DNA from: Roseinatronobacter thiooxidans
Lineage (GTDB): Bacteria; Pseudomonadota; Alphaproteobacteria; Rhodobacterales; Rhodobacteraceae
Assembly: GCF_001870675.1 (NCBI RefSeq)
Contig: NZ_MEHT01000044.1
Location: forward strand, 271,151-335,150
Length of the DNA: 64,000 nt
Reading direction: 5' to 3'
Positions 56,352 through 64,000 of this stretch are shown here, piece after piece. The translations under genes and the position numbers were made by a program. Position 1 is the stretch's first letter, and each line of letters opens with the position of its first letter. The notes below the pieces were generated by a model. That model did no database searches, had not been told where the DNA came from, and saw nothing but the letters and a program-made list of their open reading frames with translations.

Positions 56352-57783
56352 TACTACAGTTGCGTATTCGGTTGGGTTCTGATTCACTTGCGCCATCAGA
56401 TTGGAGAGATGGGCATGTCTGTATCGGATTGGGCTGGCAGCTTTGGAAATTGGCGCAGCGCGCTTGATGAACTGAAAGTATTTATCGGGCCTGCGTTCAA
56501 GCGCTCAGAGCAGCAGCTTTCGGCGGGCGCATTCATTGATGGGTTGCTGTCAGGTGCGGAGCGCAAGACAGGGTGGATGCTGGCCGAAGAAGCCGGGTTG
56601 GCTCGGCCCTATCGCATTCAGTCCTTACTGGGGCGATCAAGTTGGTCCGCAGATAGCCTGTGCGGGCAGGTGCGTAACTATGCTGTCGATGCGCTCGCCG
56701 ATCCGGATGGCGTCCTTGTGATTGATGAGACAGGGTTTTTGAAGAAAGGCACCCATTCGGTTGGTGTGGCGCGCCAATATTCCGGCACAGCCGGGCGGAT
56801 CGAGAATTGCCAGATCGGTGTCTTTGCTGCTTATGCCAGCCGCTGGGGCCACGCCTTGGTTGACCGTCAACTCTACCTGCCCAAAACTTGGGCTGACAAT
56901 CCGGAGCGTCTGGGAAAGGCGCAGGTGCCAGAAGAGATCACCTTTGCCACCAAACCCGCCATGGCCTGCGCCATGGTCTCAAAACTTCTGGACGAGGGCA
57001 TGCCATGCGCCTTCGTTCTTGCAGATTCTGTCTATGGATCGGACAGGCGCTTCAGACGGATGCTGGAGGCCCGTGATCAGGCATATGTTTTGGCAGTGCG
57101 CTCCAATCACACACTCCGATTTTTTACTGAAAGCGGCCTCATGCAGACGGATCCTGCCATGATGTTTGATGACCTGAAGCCCGAGGCATGGCACGCGCTC
57201 CCCGCGGGCGAAGGCACCAAAGGGCTCCGGCTCTACGACTGGGCGCGCATTCCGTTGGGCCAAACATCACAAAGAGGTTTCGCGCGCTGGGTTCTCGCCC
57301 GTCGCACGCTTCGTGATCCCGGAAATATCTCCTACTATTTCGCGCATGCGCCTTCGGAAACACCCCTATCCGAACTGGCCTCTGCCGCCGGATTGCGCTG
57401 GACCGTCGAAGAATGCTTCCTGCGTGCCAAGGATGATCTGGGGTTAGATCACTGCGAGGCGCGTTCATGGCATGGCTGGCATCGCCACATCAGCCTTGTC
57501 ATGGCAGCAGCGGCATTCCTGGCAAAGCTCGTGGCAGATCAGAGAAAAACGGTTCTTCAAAAACAGAACGAAACGAGTCCACGCATGTCGCCGGTCACCA
57601 CCTCATCGAACGCCTTCAACGCTGCATGACAACATCAGAGATCCGAAAACTCATTTGCCGTTTGCTGCTGACCACAATCTTTGATCTTGATGTCATCTGG
57701 GACTGGTCAAGATGGCGACGCCAGCATCAGCTCAATGCCGCCATCGCACATCGGAAAATTCGACATTATCCGCAACTGTAGTA
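56352..57783 (+). mobile_element. IS701-family insertion sequence (1432 bp)
   Basis: The left end TACTACAGTTGCG (56352) is matched by an exact inverted copy at the right end (57771-57783), after which the inner sequences diverge. Flanking tetranucleotides are CTAA on the left and TTAA on the right. They fit the YTAR-type target of the family but differ at one base. The element carries one transposase gene, apparently frameshifted near its 3' end. Confidence 0.85.
56415..57781 (+). CDS. IS701-family transposase with a -1 frameshift near the C-terminus
   Basis: DDE transposase. VLVIDETGFLKKGTHSVGVARQY contains the first catalytic Asp, FVLADSVYGSDRRF the second, and RWTVEECFLRAKDDLGLDHCEARSWHGW the Glu. 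The opening frame stops at 57629. The family C-terminus (MTTSEIRKLICRLLL ... IWDWSRWRRQHQLNAA) continues in the -1 frame to 57781. The crossover must lie near the A-runs at 57545-57549 or 57559-57563. It could be programmed slippage or an inactivating indel; no canonical slippery heptamer in register was found. ATG 56415 has GGAGAG upstream. Confidence 0.82.
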
Positions 57784-59459
57784 TTAAGCTTCGATTGTCG
57801 AACGAAGATATAGCTTACTGTACTCCGACGGAAGATCGACCGGGAAGATGTTGTCTCTCGCCAACCTGGCGGCAACCCAGTTCGCTTGAATCCCTTCCTT
57901 TTTCGCAAGTTCACCCAGCGAGACATATTCCGCCAAGAACTTGTCCACTTCGGATCTCTTTACAACGCGCCTTGGCCGCCGACTTCGAGTGTGCCGGCTC
58001 ACGGTCGATTTAAGTCTATTGCTATCAATCAACATTTTGACCGTTGGGGCGTTCACACACAGCGCCGACCTCACTTCATTTTTTGTTAGGTCAGCGATTG
58101 GTTCAACCTCGAGAGCATCTCGTACATCTTCAAGCTTGAACCGTAGCGCCCCCGGTCCAGTTTCGGTTTCAACCCACTCCGCTTCTTTCAGATTTCCCGC
58201 CAGCACTTGGGTTAAAACCTCATCTGTAAAGCAGGCGGCTGCACTACATACAGTTTTCAGATCCAGCGCGCCTTTGGAAAGCACAGAAACTAATGTGGTG
58301 TTCTCTCGAGCACTGGACATAAAACTATCAATTTCGTCCGGGTCGTATAACGGCGCAACATTTGGGAGGTCATACTTCGGTTGAATGAACTTGCGCTGGA
58401 CAAGTCGATCAAAAAGAGATCCTGCGATTCCAAGCCGACGAATGCACTGAATGCGTGGCATGCACCGGAGCAGATCTGGAAGAGCTTCCTTTGCATCTTC
58501 AGCACGAAAAATACGATCTTTCCCGGGTCTTTTTTCTCCAAGGCCCAATGCCTCAACTATCTTTGACATCCGTTGGGCAGTTCCACCAAACTCTTCAGCT
58601 GCGCTGCTACAGTTGTGCCATTTACGCTCTGTGCAAACTCGTCCATAAATCGTGTCGCCCGCCGCAACAGGATAGTTTTCAAAGGCGAACTGGGTGAACA
58701 CGTCGATCATCGGCGCGTAGCGCTCATCTTCAGAAACTCTGGCGCACCATCTCGAAAACAACCCGAAATCGGTAAAAAAACCTTGAGCCTTGCTCGGCGA
58801 TTTTTCATAGATGCTGGCCATGGCTGAGGTGATTTTACCCACGCCTTCAGATGTTGCCAGAAAGCCTGCGTGGCAAGCTTGTGAAAGCTCCATTTGGCTA
58901 AGTTCCGCCTCTCTTGCGCTCGATCCGTGTGTCAGCAATATACCAAAATTCTGAACGATCCTCATCGCAGCATCCAAGTCAAACTGATCGATCCATCTGT
59001 GACCAATTATTCCAGACAACCGCTCGAGGAGATAGAACTCCCAGATGGACGATTGGCTTACGCTTGATCCGCTCAGTTGACCATCTATCTGCTTACTGCT
59101 TCCCTCGCACCTGCGGAAAAAGTCGGCCGGGTGGTGCGGGAAAACGGCGGCTGGTAACGTGACCAACTGGCAGCTGTGAGTCGGACAAATACGGAACGAC
59201 GTAAGCATCCATTCCCGTCGACCAAACACTCCAAACGTTCCGCTGCAATCTTTATCTTCTTGTACGCAAACCGGGCAGAGCTTTTGTTCGCTCCGCAGAA
59301 AACTGCGCGAACCCATCAGTTGTCCATGCAAAAGGCAGCGCCGCCGATCAATTTCAACCAAGGCCATCGGCATCAACTCACTTTCGTTGATGCCCGTGAG
59401 AGTTGCCAATCGACTTAACTCATCCTTGTCAGAATAGATTAATTTTCGCCAGTTTAGTC
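57784..59459 (-). pseudogene. tniQ: TniQ-family transposition protein, 5' end removed by an IS66-family insertion
   Basis: About 557 codons remain. The zinc-finger core of TniQ/TnsD proteins is clear: KLCPVCVQEDKDCSGTF followed by RREWMLTSFRICPTHSCQLVTLP. The preceding residues (KLIYSDKDELSRLATLTGI) show that only the first few dozen residues are lost, where the IS66 left end joins at 59460. The long C-terminus contains several excisionase-like helix-turn-helix segments (RRLGIAGSLFDRLVQRKFI..., NEVRSALCVNAPTVKMLIDSNRLKS..., SLGELAKKEGIQANWVAARLARD). TniQ selects target sites for Tn5053/Tn7-type transposons. The stop codon lies inside the TTAA target of the IS701-family element. Confidence 0.83.
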
Positions 59460-59481
59460 GTAACCGCCCGATTGTTACCGC
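59460..59481 (+). repeat. IS66-family left terminal inverted repeat
   Basis: Starts GTAACCGCCCGATTG and continues to TTACCGC. It pairs with 62235-62256 with one mismatch. Confidence 0.9.
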
Positions 59482-59559
59482 CTGCCGGGAGGCGGGCTGA
59501 TAGCCTAAGACACGTGCATAGCGACGTCGCAAATGACGTCTCTTATGCGCGGAGGGGTC

Positions 59560-59928
59560 ATGCGGGGCGAAATTCTGGGGGTCGAGCGGCGCCGTTATTG
59601 GGGTGACGACGAGAAGCTGGCGATCGTGAGCGCGGTCGGTGTGGGCGGCGCGACGGTGACGCAGATCGCGCAGCGCTACGAGGTGACCCGGCAACAGATT
59701 TATGCGTGGCGTCATGAGCTGAAGCGGAAAGGCCTCTGGTCACCGGATGCAGGGGCGCTGTTCCTGCGAGTTGACGCGCCATCCATTCCGGATCTGCCTG
59801 CAGTGACCAATCCTGCGCCTTCTGTCTGGGTGGAGCTTCGTCTGGCGAGGGGGCGCATGCTGCGGTTCGAGAGCGATATTGCCGAAACAGCGCTTACGAG
59901 ATTGATCCGCGCGGTGGACGAGGCATGA
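59560..59928 (+). CDS. tnpA: IS66-family accessory protein TnpA
   Basis: The 122-aa protein has a helix-turn-helix of the transposase-8 type (YWGDDEKLAIVSAVGVGGATVTQIAQRYEVTRQQIYAWRHEL). The start at 59560 follows a strong GGAGGGG. The stop overlaps the tnpB start by four bases. Confidence 0.9.
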   Translation: MRGEILGVERRRYWGDDEKLAIVSAVGVGGATVTQIAQRYEVTRQQIYAWRHELKRKGLWSPDAGALFLRVDAPSIPDLPAVTNPAPSVWVELRLARGRMLRFESDIAETALTRLIRAVDEA

Positions 59929-60272
59929 TCGGGCCGGGCACGGGCGTTCGGGTCTATCTGGCCTGTGGCGCGACAGACATGCGCAAGGGGATAACGGGTT
60001 TAGCGGCGCTGGCGCAGGATGTGCTGCGCCAGAAGCCGACGGGTGGCGCGGTGTTTGCGTTTCGAGGCCGCAAGGGCGACCGTTTGAAGCTTCTCTATTG
60101 GGATGGGCAGGGGTTTTGCCTTTATTACAAGGTGCTCCAGCGTGGGCGCTTTCCCTGGCCCAACACTTCCTCCGGGGCGGCACGTCTGACCTCCGCGCAA
60201 CTGGCCATGCTGTGGGAAGGGATCGACTGGCGCAGGCCGGATTGGGGCGCGCCACCGGCGCGTGTTGGCTGA
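59925..60272 (+). CDS. tnpB: IS66-family accessory protein TnpB
   Basis: The 115-aa protein has the IS66 Orf2 signature: GVRVYLACGATDMRKGITGLAALAQDVL, followed by GAVFAFRGRKGDRLKLLYWDGQGFCLYYKVLQRGRFPWP. Length and motif are intact. Confidence 0.95.
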   Translation: MIGPGTGVRVYLACGATDMRKGITGLAALAQDVLRQKPTGGAVFAFRGRKGDRLKLLYWDGQGFCLYYKVLQRGRFPWPNTSSGAARLTSAQLAMLWEGIDWRRPDWGAPPARVG

Positions 60273-60334
60273 TTTATCTGGCTGAAACGCCTTGTTTTTA
60301 TGGTGCTTCCTGATCGGCTGTGATAGTCAGCGGC

Positions 60335-61945
60335 ATGCAAAATGATGCCGCAATCCTTCCCGAAGACCCTGCACTTTTGAAGGCGATGATCGCTGCGTTG
60401 CAGGCAGAGAATGCACGGATGTCGGCGACAATCCGGGCCCATGATCAGCTGATCCAGACCCTTCGGCTGCGTATCGCGAAACTGAAGAAACAGGCTTTCG
60501 GCAAATCCTCGGAGAAGGTCGAGCGCGAGATTGAACAGCTGGAACTGGCGCTGGAAGACCTGCTGATCGCAGCCGCCGAAAGCGCCACCGCCCCTGCAGA
60601 TGATGCGCCCGCATCCGCCGGTGACGATACGATTGAACGCAAACCCCGCCGTCGCCCCCGTGTGTCTGACACCACGCCACGCGAGCGCCGCGAGCTTGAC
60701 CCCGGGACCTGCTGCCCGGATTGCGGTGGCGATCTGCGTCTTGTGGGTGAGGATGTCAGCGACATGCTGGACCTGGTCGCGGCACAGCTCAAGGTCCTGC
60801 AGATCGCGCGGCTGAAGAAGTCCTGCCGTCGTTGCGAGAAGATGGTGCAGGAACCTGCGCCCAGCAGACCGATCCCTGGCAGCATGGCGAGTACAGCGCT
60901 GCTGGCCTACATTCTGGTTTCGAAATTCGACGATCATATTCCGCTGTATCGCCTGAACGAAATCTTCGCGCGCATGGGGGCTGACATTCCAGACAGCACA
61001 CTGGTCGACTGGTGCGGGCGCGCGATGAAAGTGCTGGCCCCGCTGATCGAGAGGATCGAGGCCGATATCATGGCCAGTGATCTGCTGCATGCCGACGACA
61101 CCCCGATCCGGGTTCTGGACAAATCCTTGCGCGACAGGGGCCTTGGTAAGGGCGTGAAGAAGGGCCGGATCTGGGCCTATGTCCGGGATCAACGGCCTTG
61201 GGCGGGTGCCGCGCCCCCCGGCGCTGTCTACACCTTCGCCCCGGATTGGAAGGAAGAACACGTCCATCGCCATCTGGCCAACACGCGCGGCATCCTGCAA
61301 GCGGATGGCTATAAAGGGTATGCCAAGCTCTATAGTCCAGATCCTGACGGAACGCCCCGCCTGCGCGAGGCAGCGTGCTGGGCGCATCTGCGGCGTGATT
61401 TCCATGACGAATTGAGCAAAACCAAATCCGCCATCGCCCGCGAGGCGCTGGATCGCATCGGCGCGCTTTATGACATCGAGCGCGAAATCACCGGCCAGCC
61501 CGCCGATATCCGCCTTGCGGCCCGTCAGAAATACAGCGCCCCCAAGGTCGACGCCTTCTTCGCATGGGCGGAAAGCCAGCTTGCGCTGATCCCCGGCAAG
61601 GGTGATCTGGCCAAGGCCTTCCGCTATGGCCTCAGCCGACGCGCCGCGTTCAGCCTATTCCTCGAAGACGGTCGGGTGGCCATTGATAACAATCCGGCTG
61701 AACGGGCCCTCAGACCCATTGGAATCGGCAGAAAGAATTGGTTATTCGCCGGGGCCGACACTGGCGCCGAGACTCTAGCGCGGGCAATGACAGTGATCGA
61801 AACCGCCAAGATGAACGGCCTCGACCCTCATGCCTACCTGGCTGACATCTTGGCCCGCATACACGATCACAAGATCAATCGCCTCGACGAACTGCTCCCG
61901 TGGAATTGGTCGCCGCTCGCCGTCCCAAACGCAGAGGCCGCTTGA
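60335..61945 (+). CDS. tnpC: IS66-family transposase TnpC
   Basis: The 536-aa DDE transposase has an N-terminal leucine-zipper region ([42 protein letters not shown]). A zinc-binding segment ([10 protein letters not shown] ... CRRCEKMV) is followed by the catalytic domain ([53 protein letters not shown]). It appears full-length. ATG 60335 is chosen over GTG 60320. Its stop shares a base with the next start (TGATG). Confidence 0.93.
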   Translation: MQNDAAILPEDPALLKAMIAALQAENARMSATIRAHDQLIQTLRLRIAKLKKQAFGKSSEKVEREIEQLELALEDLLIAAAESATAPADDAPASAGDDTIERKPRRRPRVSDTTPRERRELDPGTCCPDCGGDLRLVGEDVSDMLDLVAAQLKVLQIARLKKSCRRCEKMVQEPAPSRPIPGSMASTALLAYILVSKFDDHIPLYRLNEIFARMGADIPDSTLVDWCGRAMKVLAPLIERIEADIMASDLLHADDTPIRVLDKSLRDRGLGKGVKKGRIWAYVRDQRPWAGAAPPGAVYTFAPDWKEEHVHRHLANTRGILQADGYKGYAKLYSPDPDGTPRLREAACWAHLRRDFHDELSKTKSAIAREALDRIGALYDIEREITGQPADIRLAARQKYSAPKVDAFFAWAESQLALIPGKGDLAKAFRYGLSRRAAFSLFLEDGRVAIDNNPAERALRPIGIGRKNWLFAGADTGAETLARAMTVIETAKMNGLDPHAYLADILARIHDHKINRLDELLPWNWSPLAVPNAEAA

Positions 61946-62241
61946 TGCCAAAAGTCACACAGGTCTACGCCCTTGAACGCGTTGCACAGATGCTGGGTGC
62001 AGACCTAGAGATGCTGGAAGCAATCGTAAGCAACGATGACAACCTAAGCTACGGAAACATCATCAGCGTCGATACAGCCACTGATGAAAACACCAAGCTA
62101 ATCACCGCCCATGGCATTGAAGAACTGCGCGAAATGCTCAGCGATGCGAGGCGATCCAAGGAGCACTGGCGCGACTTCCTCGATGACTTCGTCAACGATC
62201 CAGAGATCATCGCGCGTGTGAAGGAAAATGGACCGCGGTAA
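61945..62241 (+). CDS. Small passenger gene of the IS66-family element
   Basis: The 98-aa acidic protein [24 protein letters not shown]... begins on the last base of the tnpC stop and ends with a TAA that lies inside the right inverted repeat (62235-62256), so it is part of the element. Sequence includes YGNIISVDTATDENTKLITAHGIEELREML and SKEHWRDFLDDFVNDPEII. No known family is recognised. It may modulate transposition or be cargo. Confidence 0.72.
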   Translation: MPKVTQVYALERVAQMLGADLEMLEAIVSNDDNLSYGNIISVDTATDENTKLITAHGIEELREMLSDARRSKEHWRDFLDDFVNDPEIIARVKENGPR

Positions 62242-62256
62242 CTATCGGGCGGTTAC
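62235..62256 (-). repeat. IS66-family right terminal inverted repeat
   Basis: Reverse complement of the left repeat with one mismatch. It contains the last codons and stop of the passenger gene. Confidence 0.9.
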
Positions 62257-62561
62257 TCTCCGTCAGCCCCTGACAGACTCTGACAGTTTCGCCGGTCGTT
62301 GGCGCGGCTCCTTTCATGATTTCAGCGAACCGCTCTACGCTGATCGCTCCATGGCTGACCGAGCCATGGGCAGCGTAGGCCTGCAAGGTCGTCATCCGGC
62401 AGCGGGGAAGCGGTGGCATGTCGGCGGCTCCGGGATGGTTGTTTCACTACTGAAAACAGATAGTGGCACCAAGGCGTTCTCCGCAAGCGCGAAGGTTGGC
62501 AAGACATTTATCGCAAGGGGATGTGTGGATCGCACCGCGGAGTGTCCCTCGAAAGTCTAAA
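62257..62561. other. Unassigned stretch right of the IS66-family element
   Basis: A short minus-strand frame (about 62264-62419, containing RMTTLQAYAAHGSVSHGAISVERFAEIMKG) runs into the IS and may be the stump of a gene cut by it, but I recognise no family. The + strand shows nothing convincing. This DNA does not match the left flank of the IS as a duplication. Confidence 0.4.
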
Positions 62562-63026
62562 TCATCGGAGCGCCTTGCGACGATCGATCGCTTCTCTTGC
62601 GTCCCACTCTTTTTCTTCATTCTCGAGAATAATCGAATGTACTTCATTCCAGAGATCCTGTGCTGACCTGCAGCCTTCGTCATACTGAGATCTTACGCAC
62701 ACTCCCTTATGCGTTGGCTTTGCAGGATTTGCCTCGGGGGGTTCGATGGTGAACAGATGCCCGGATTCTGGTTGTCGTTTGAATATTGGGACATTTGGCA
62801 GATAGGTTTGTAAAACGGGAAATCCGGCAAAAGCCCTCGTCGCCAGCACGTAGTCATCGTCGGTTTCGATGGCTGTCGCCAAGCCATGGATCAGCTGCTT
62901 CTTTCTAAGATGCTTCGCCAGCCATCTACTTGTCAGGGCCGCTTCTGACGCATTCTTGAACGGCGCGATGATATTGGGTCGAGGCTCAGCGTGGTCTGCG
63001 AGAGAAATACGCGAATGAGGCCGAGC
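62562..63026 (-). pseudogene. Unknown gene lacking a proper start, antisense to the tniA fragment
   Basis: A minus-strand frame is open from 63026 to a stop at 62562 (about 154 codons) and contains no ATG or GTG. The first possible start is TTG 62882. Protein-like sequence extends upstream of that TTG (RPNIIAPFKNASEAALTSRWLAKHLRKKQLIHGL), so the real 5' end is probably missing. The remainder reads AFAGFPVLQTYLPNVPIFKRQPESGHLFTIEPPEANP and ends in a charged helix. No family is recognised. It overlaps the + strand tniA tail by about 55 bases, suggesting a rearrangement joint near 62970-63030. Confidence 0.5.
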
Positions 63027-63337
63027 TTACATGCGATGTTCGGGATGCAGCAATTCGGCGGATTATTGAAATTGACCAAAGTGCTCGTGTCAGAGCAAAC
63101 CTGACCCCCCAAGGCTTATCGACCGAGCAGATCAAGCACCTAGAGCAGACCCTGTCGAGTGGGACGACATTTTGGCAGGCCGAAGTTGCAACTCAATCTT
63201 CAAGCGACGGACTGTTTGGCAACGAAGTTGTTCCATGGTCACAAAAGCAGATCAGTGAAAGCTCTGTGGGAGAGACACAGGTGCCGGAGATCGATGACTG
63301 GCAGGATCAAAGCGAAAACTGGCGTGTGGAGGAATAG
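62972..63337 (+). pseudogene. tniA: C-terminal fragment of a TniA-type transposase
   Basis: The frame is open from 62972 (after TGA 62969) to TAG 63335-63337 with no start codon. It reads LREKYANEAELTCDVRDAAIRRIIEIDQSARVRANL and ends DDWQDQSENWRVEE. The stop is 2 bases before the tniB ATG, the classic tniA-tniB spacing, which is the main support. The catalytic integrase core and N-terminus are absent, so it cannot act. Confidence 0.62.
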
Positions 63338-63339
63338 AG

Positions 63340-63912
63340 ATGGCTGACCCACACAAAAATGTAAGCGAAACCATAACGCGGTTGCGTGGCATGTTTATCC
63401 GGCATGATCGATACTCGATTCTCGAATCCGAATTTGACAGACTGCTTTACCAGCGTCGTGCGGCCATGGAGGCGGGTATTGTTTCAGAAGCACCTGGTCT
63501 TGCACTTATTGGTGGCTCCGGATCAGGTAAGTCCACGGCGTTGCGCTGGTTGTTTGCCCGCCACAAAGCCCTGCGACCGCTCAGCTCAGATTACGAGCAC
63601 GCGGACGTTGCGAGTTTTCTGGTGCCATCCCCAGCGACACTCAAACAAGTAGGTACGTCCTGCCTGCATGGGCTTGGGTATCCCCTACGGCGAAGTGCAA
63701 CAGCTGGCTATATTTGGAGCCTTGTTCAAAATTCCCTCTGCCAGCGGCGGGTGCTTTTTCTGCACCTTGATGAAGCTCAGGACTTGCACATCAATCAGAA
63801 CCGACCGGAGCGACAAGCAGTTGTAAACACATTAAAGTCCCTCATGCAGAACGCGGAATGGCCGACTGGCCTGATTCTCAGCGGAATGCCGTCACTCAAG
63901 TATCCGTCTTAG
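63340..63912 (+). pseudogene. tniB: TniB-type AAA+ ATPase, C-terminally truncated
   Basis: The AAA+ domain has Walker A LIGGSGSGKSTAL, Walker B VLFLHLDEAQDL and the sensor region GLILSGMPSL. TniB proteins run on for another ~100 residues, but here the frame leaves family sequence just after GMPSL and stops at 63912, where the tail of another transposase begins. GTGGAGGAATAG before the ATG provides the ribosome site. Start and ATPase core are intact. Confidence 0.85.
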
Positions 63913-64000
63913 TCAAGGGCGTTGTGGTTGCCAATCTCGTCCTTCGCGTAGCAATGTGTTTGCCAGAACAATAATGCGACGCATGATGGCAGTGATAGCG
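63913..64000 (-). CDS. 3' end of a transposase (possibly IS110 family), running off the window
   Basis: The minus frame reads AITAIMRRIIVLANTLLREGRDWQ and stops at 63913-63915. It resembles the C-terminus of IS110/IS902-type transposases. It abuts the broken tniB. Only 28 codons are visible, so family assignment is tentative. Confidence 0.5.
   Translation of the reverse strand, partial: AITAIMRRIIVLANTLLREGRDWQPQRP

Larger units (their letters stand above)
59460..62256 (+). mobile_element. IS66-family insertion sequence with a fourth gene (2797 bp)
   Basis: It is bounded by 22-bp terminal inverted repeats (21 of 22 identical) that start GTAACCGCCCGAT, as expected for IS66. It carries tnpA, tnpB and tnpC in the family order plus a small gene overlapping the tnpC stop. 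The 8-bp flanks are GTTTAGTC (left) and TCTCCGTC (right). They do not match, so the expected 8-bp target duplication is missing. Confidence 0.92.

Overview
The window looks like a chromosome segment of an alphaproteobacterium of the Rhodobacteraceae (Roseobacter/Rhodobacter group). This is inferred from the high GC content, the miaB-ybeZYX-lnt block, the phaZ/phaC-phaP-phaR layout with CTGC-N3-GCAG operators, the DmdC-like acyl-CoA dehydrogenase, two degenerate Hint-domain proteins, and glnB-glnA with the type I adenylylation tyrosine. No 16S gene is present, so the assignment rests on gene families alone.

Layout. 1-5072: 3' part of miaB, then ybeZ, ybeY, corC and lnt on the + strand (tRNA modification, ribosome/RNA maintenance, envelope). 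5082-16116: mostly - strand, with an unknown membrane protein, an acyl-CoA synthetase and a beta-oxidation operon (MerR regulator, acyl-CoA dehydrogenase, small ribbon-helix-helix-like protein, GST, thiolase, multifunctional FadB-type enzyme). A second MerR paralogue lies next to it, with a LiuR/PsrA-like operator between the two. 16247-22597: two overlapping thioesterases and a MATE exporter, then pyrD, a DUF952 gene, tandem AsnC/Lrp regulators divergent from ilvC, and a frameshifted small gene. 22650-31468: tRNA-Leu(TAG), a second Hint-like protein, nnrD, glnB-glnA, pheS (without pheT), mgtE and a PAS/GAF/GGDEF protein. 31668-37692: succinate-semialdehyde dehydrogenase, lpxK-waaA, cysQ-like and pmbA. 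37944-42423: the complete polyhydroxybutyrate set (depolymerase, synthase, phasin, repressor). 42466-50562: an eight-gene - strand cluster with an amino-acid/polyamine type ABC transporter, two glutamine-synthetase-like ligases, a class I amidotransferase and an FAD amine oxidase. This reads as a gamma-glutamylation route for uptake and breakdown of an amine. 50738-55846: ettA, an AT-richer accessory patch (a DUF2335-like gene pair and an orphan CopG/BrnA-type antitoxin), a short BLUF photoreceptor, a lipoprotein and moaA.

From about 55.9 kb to the end the window is mobile and decayed. An IS701-family element (56352-57783) sits exactly at the stop codon of a 5'-truncated tniQ. An IS66-family element (59460-62256), with a fourth cargo-like gene running into its right inverted repeat, cuts off the start of tniQ and has non-matching flanks. 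To its right lie a tniA C-terminal fragment, a truncated tniB and the tail of another transposase. Together these are the scrambled remains of a Tn7/Tn5053-type transposon, with tniQ now on the opposite strand to tniA/tniB.

Themes: carbon storage and fatty-acid turnover (fad operon, phaCPRZ), nitrogen assimilation and amine use (glnBA, gamma-glutamyl cluster, gabD), and envelope biogenesis (lnt, lpxK, waaA). The most unusual material is the transposon wreck, the DUF2335-like pair and the Hint-like proteins that lack the splicing cysteine.
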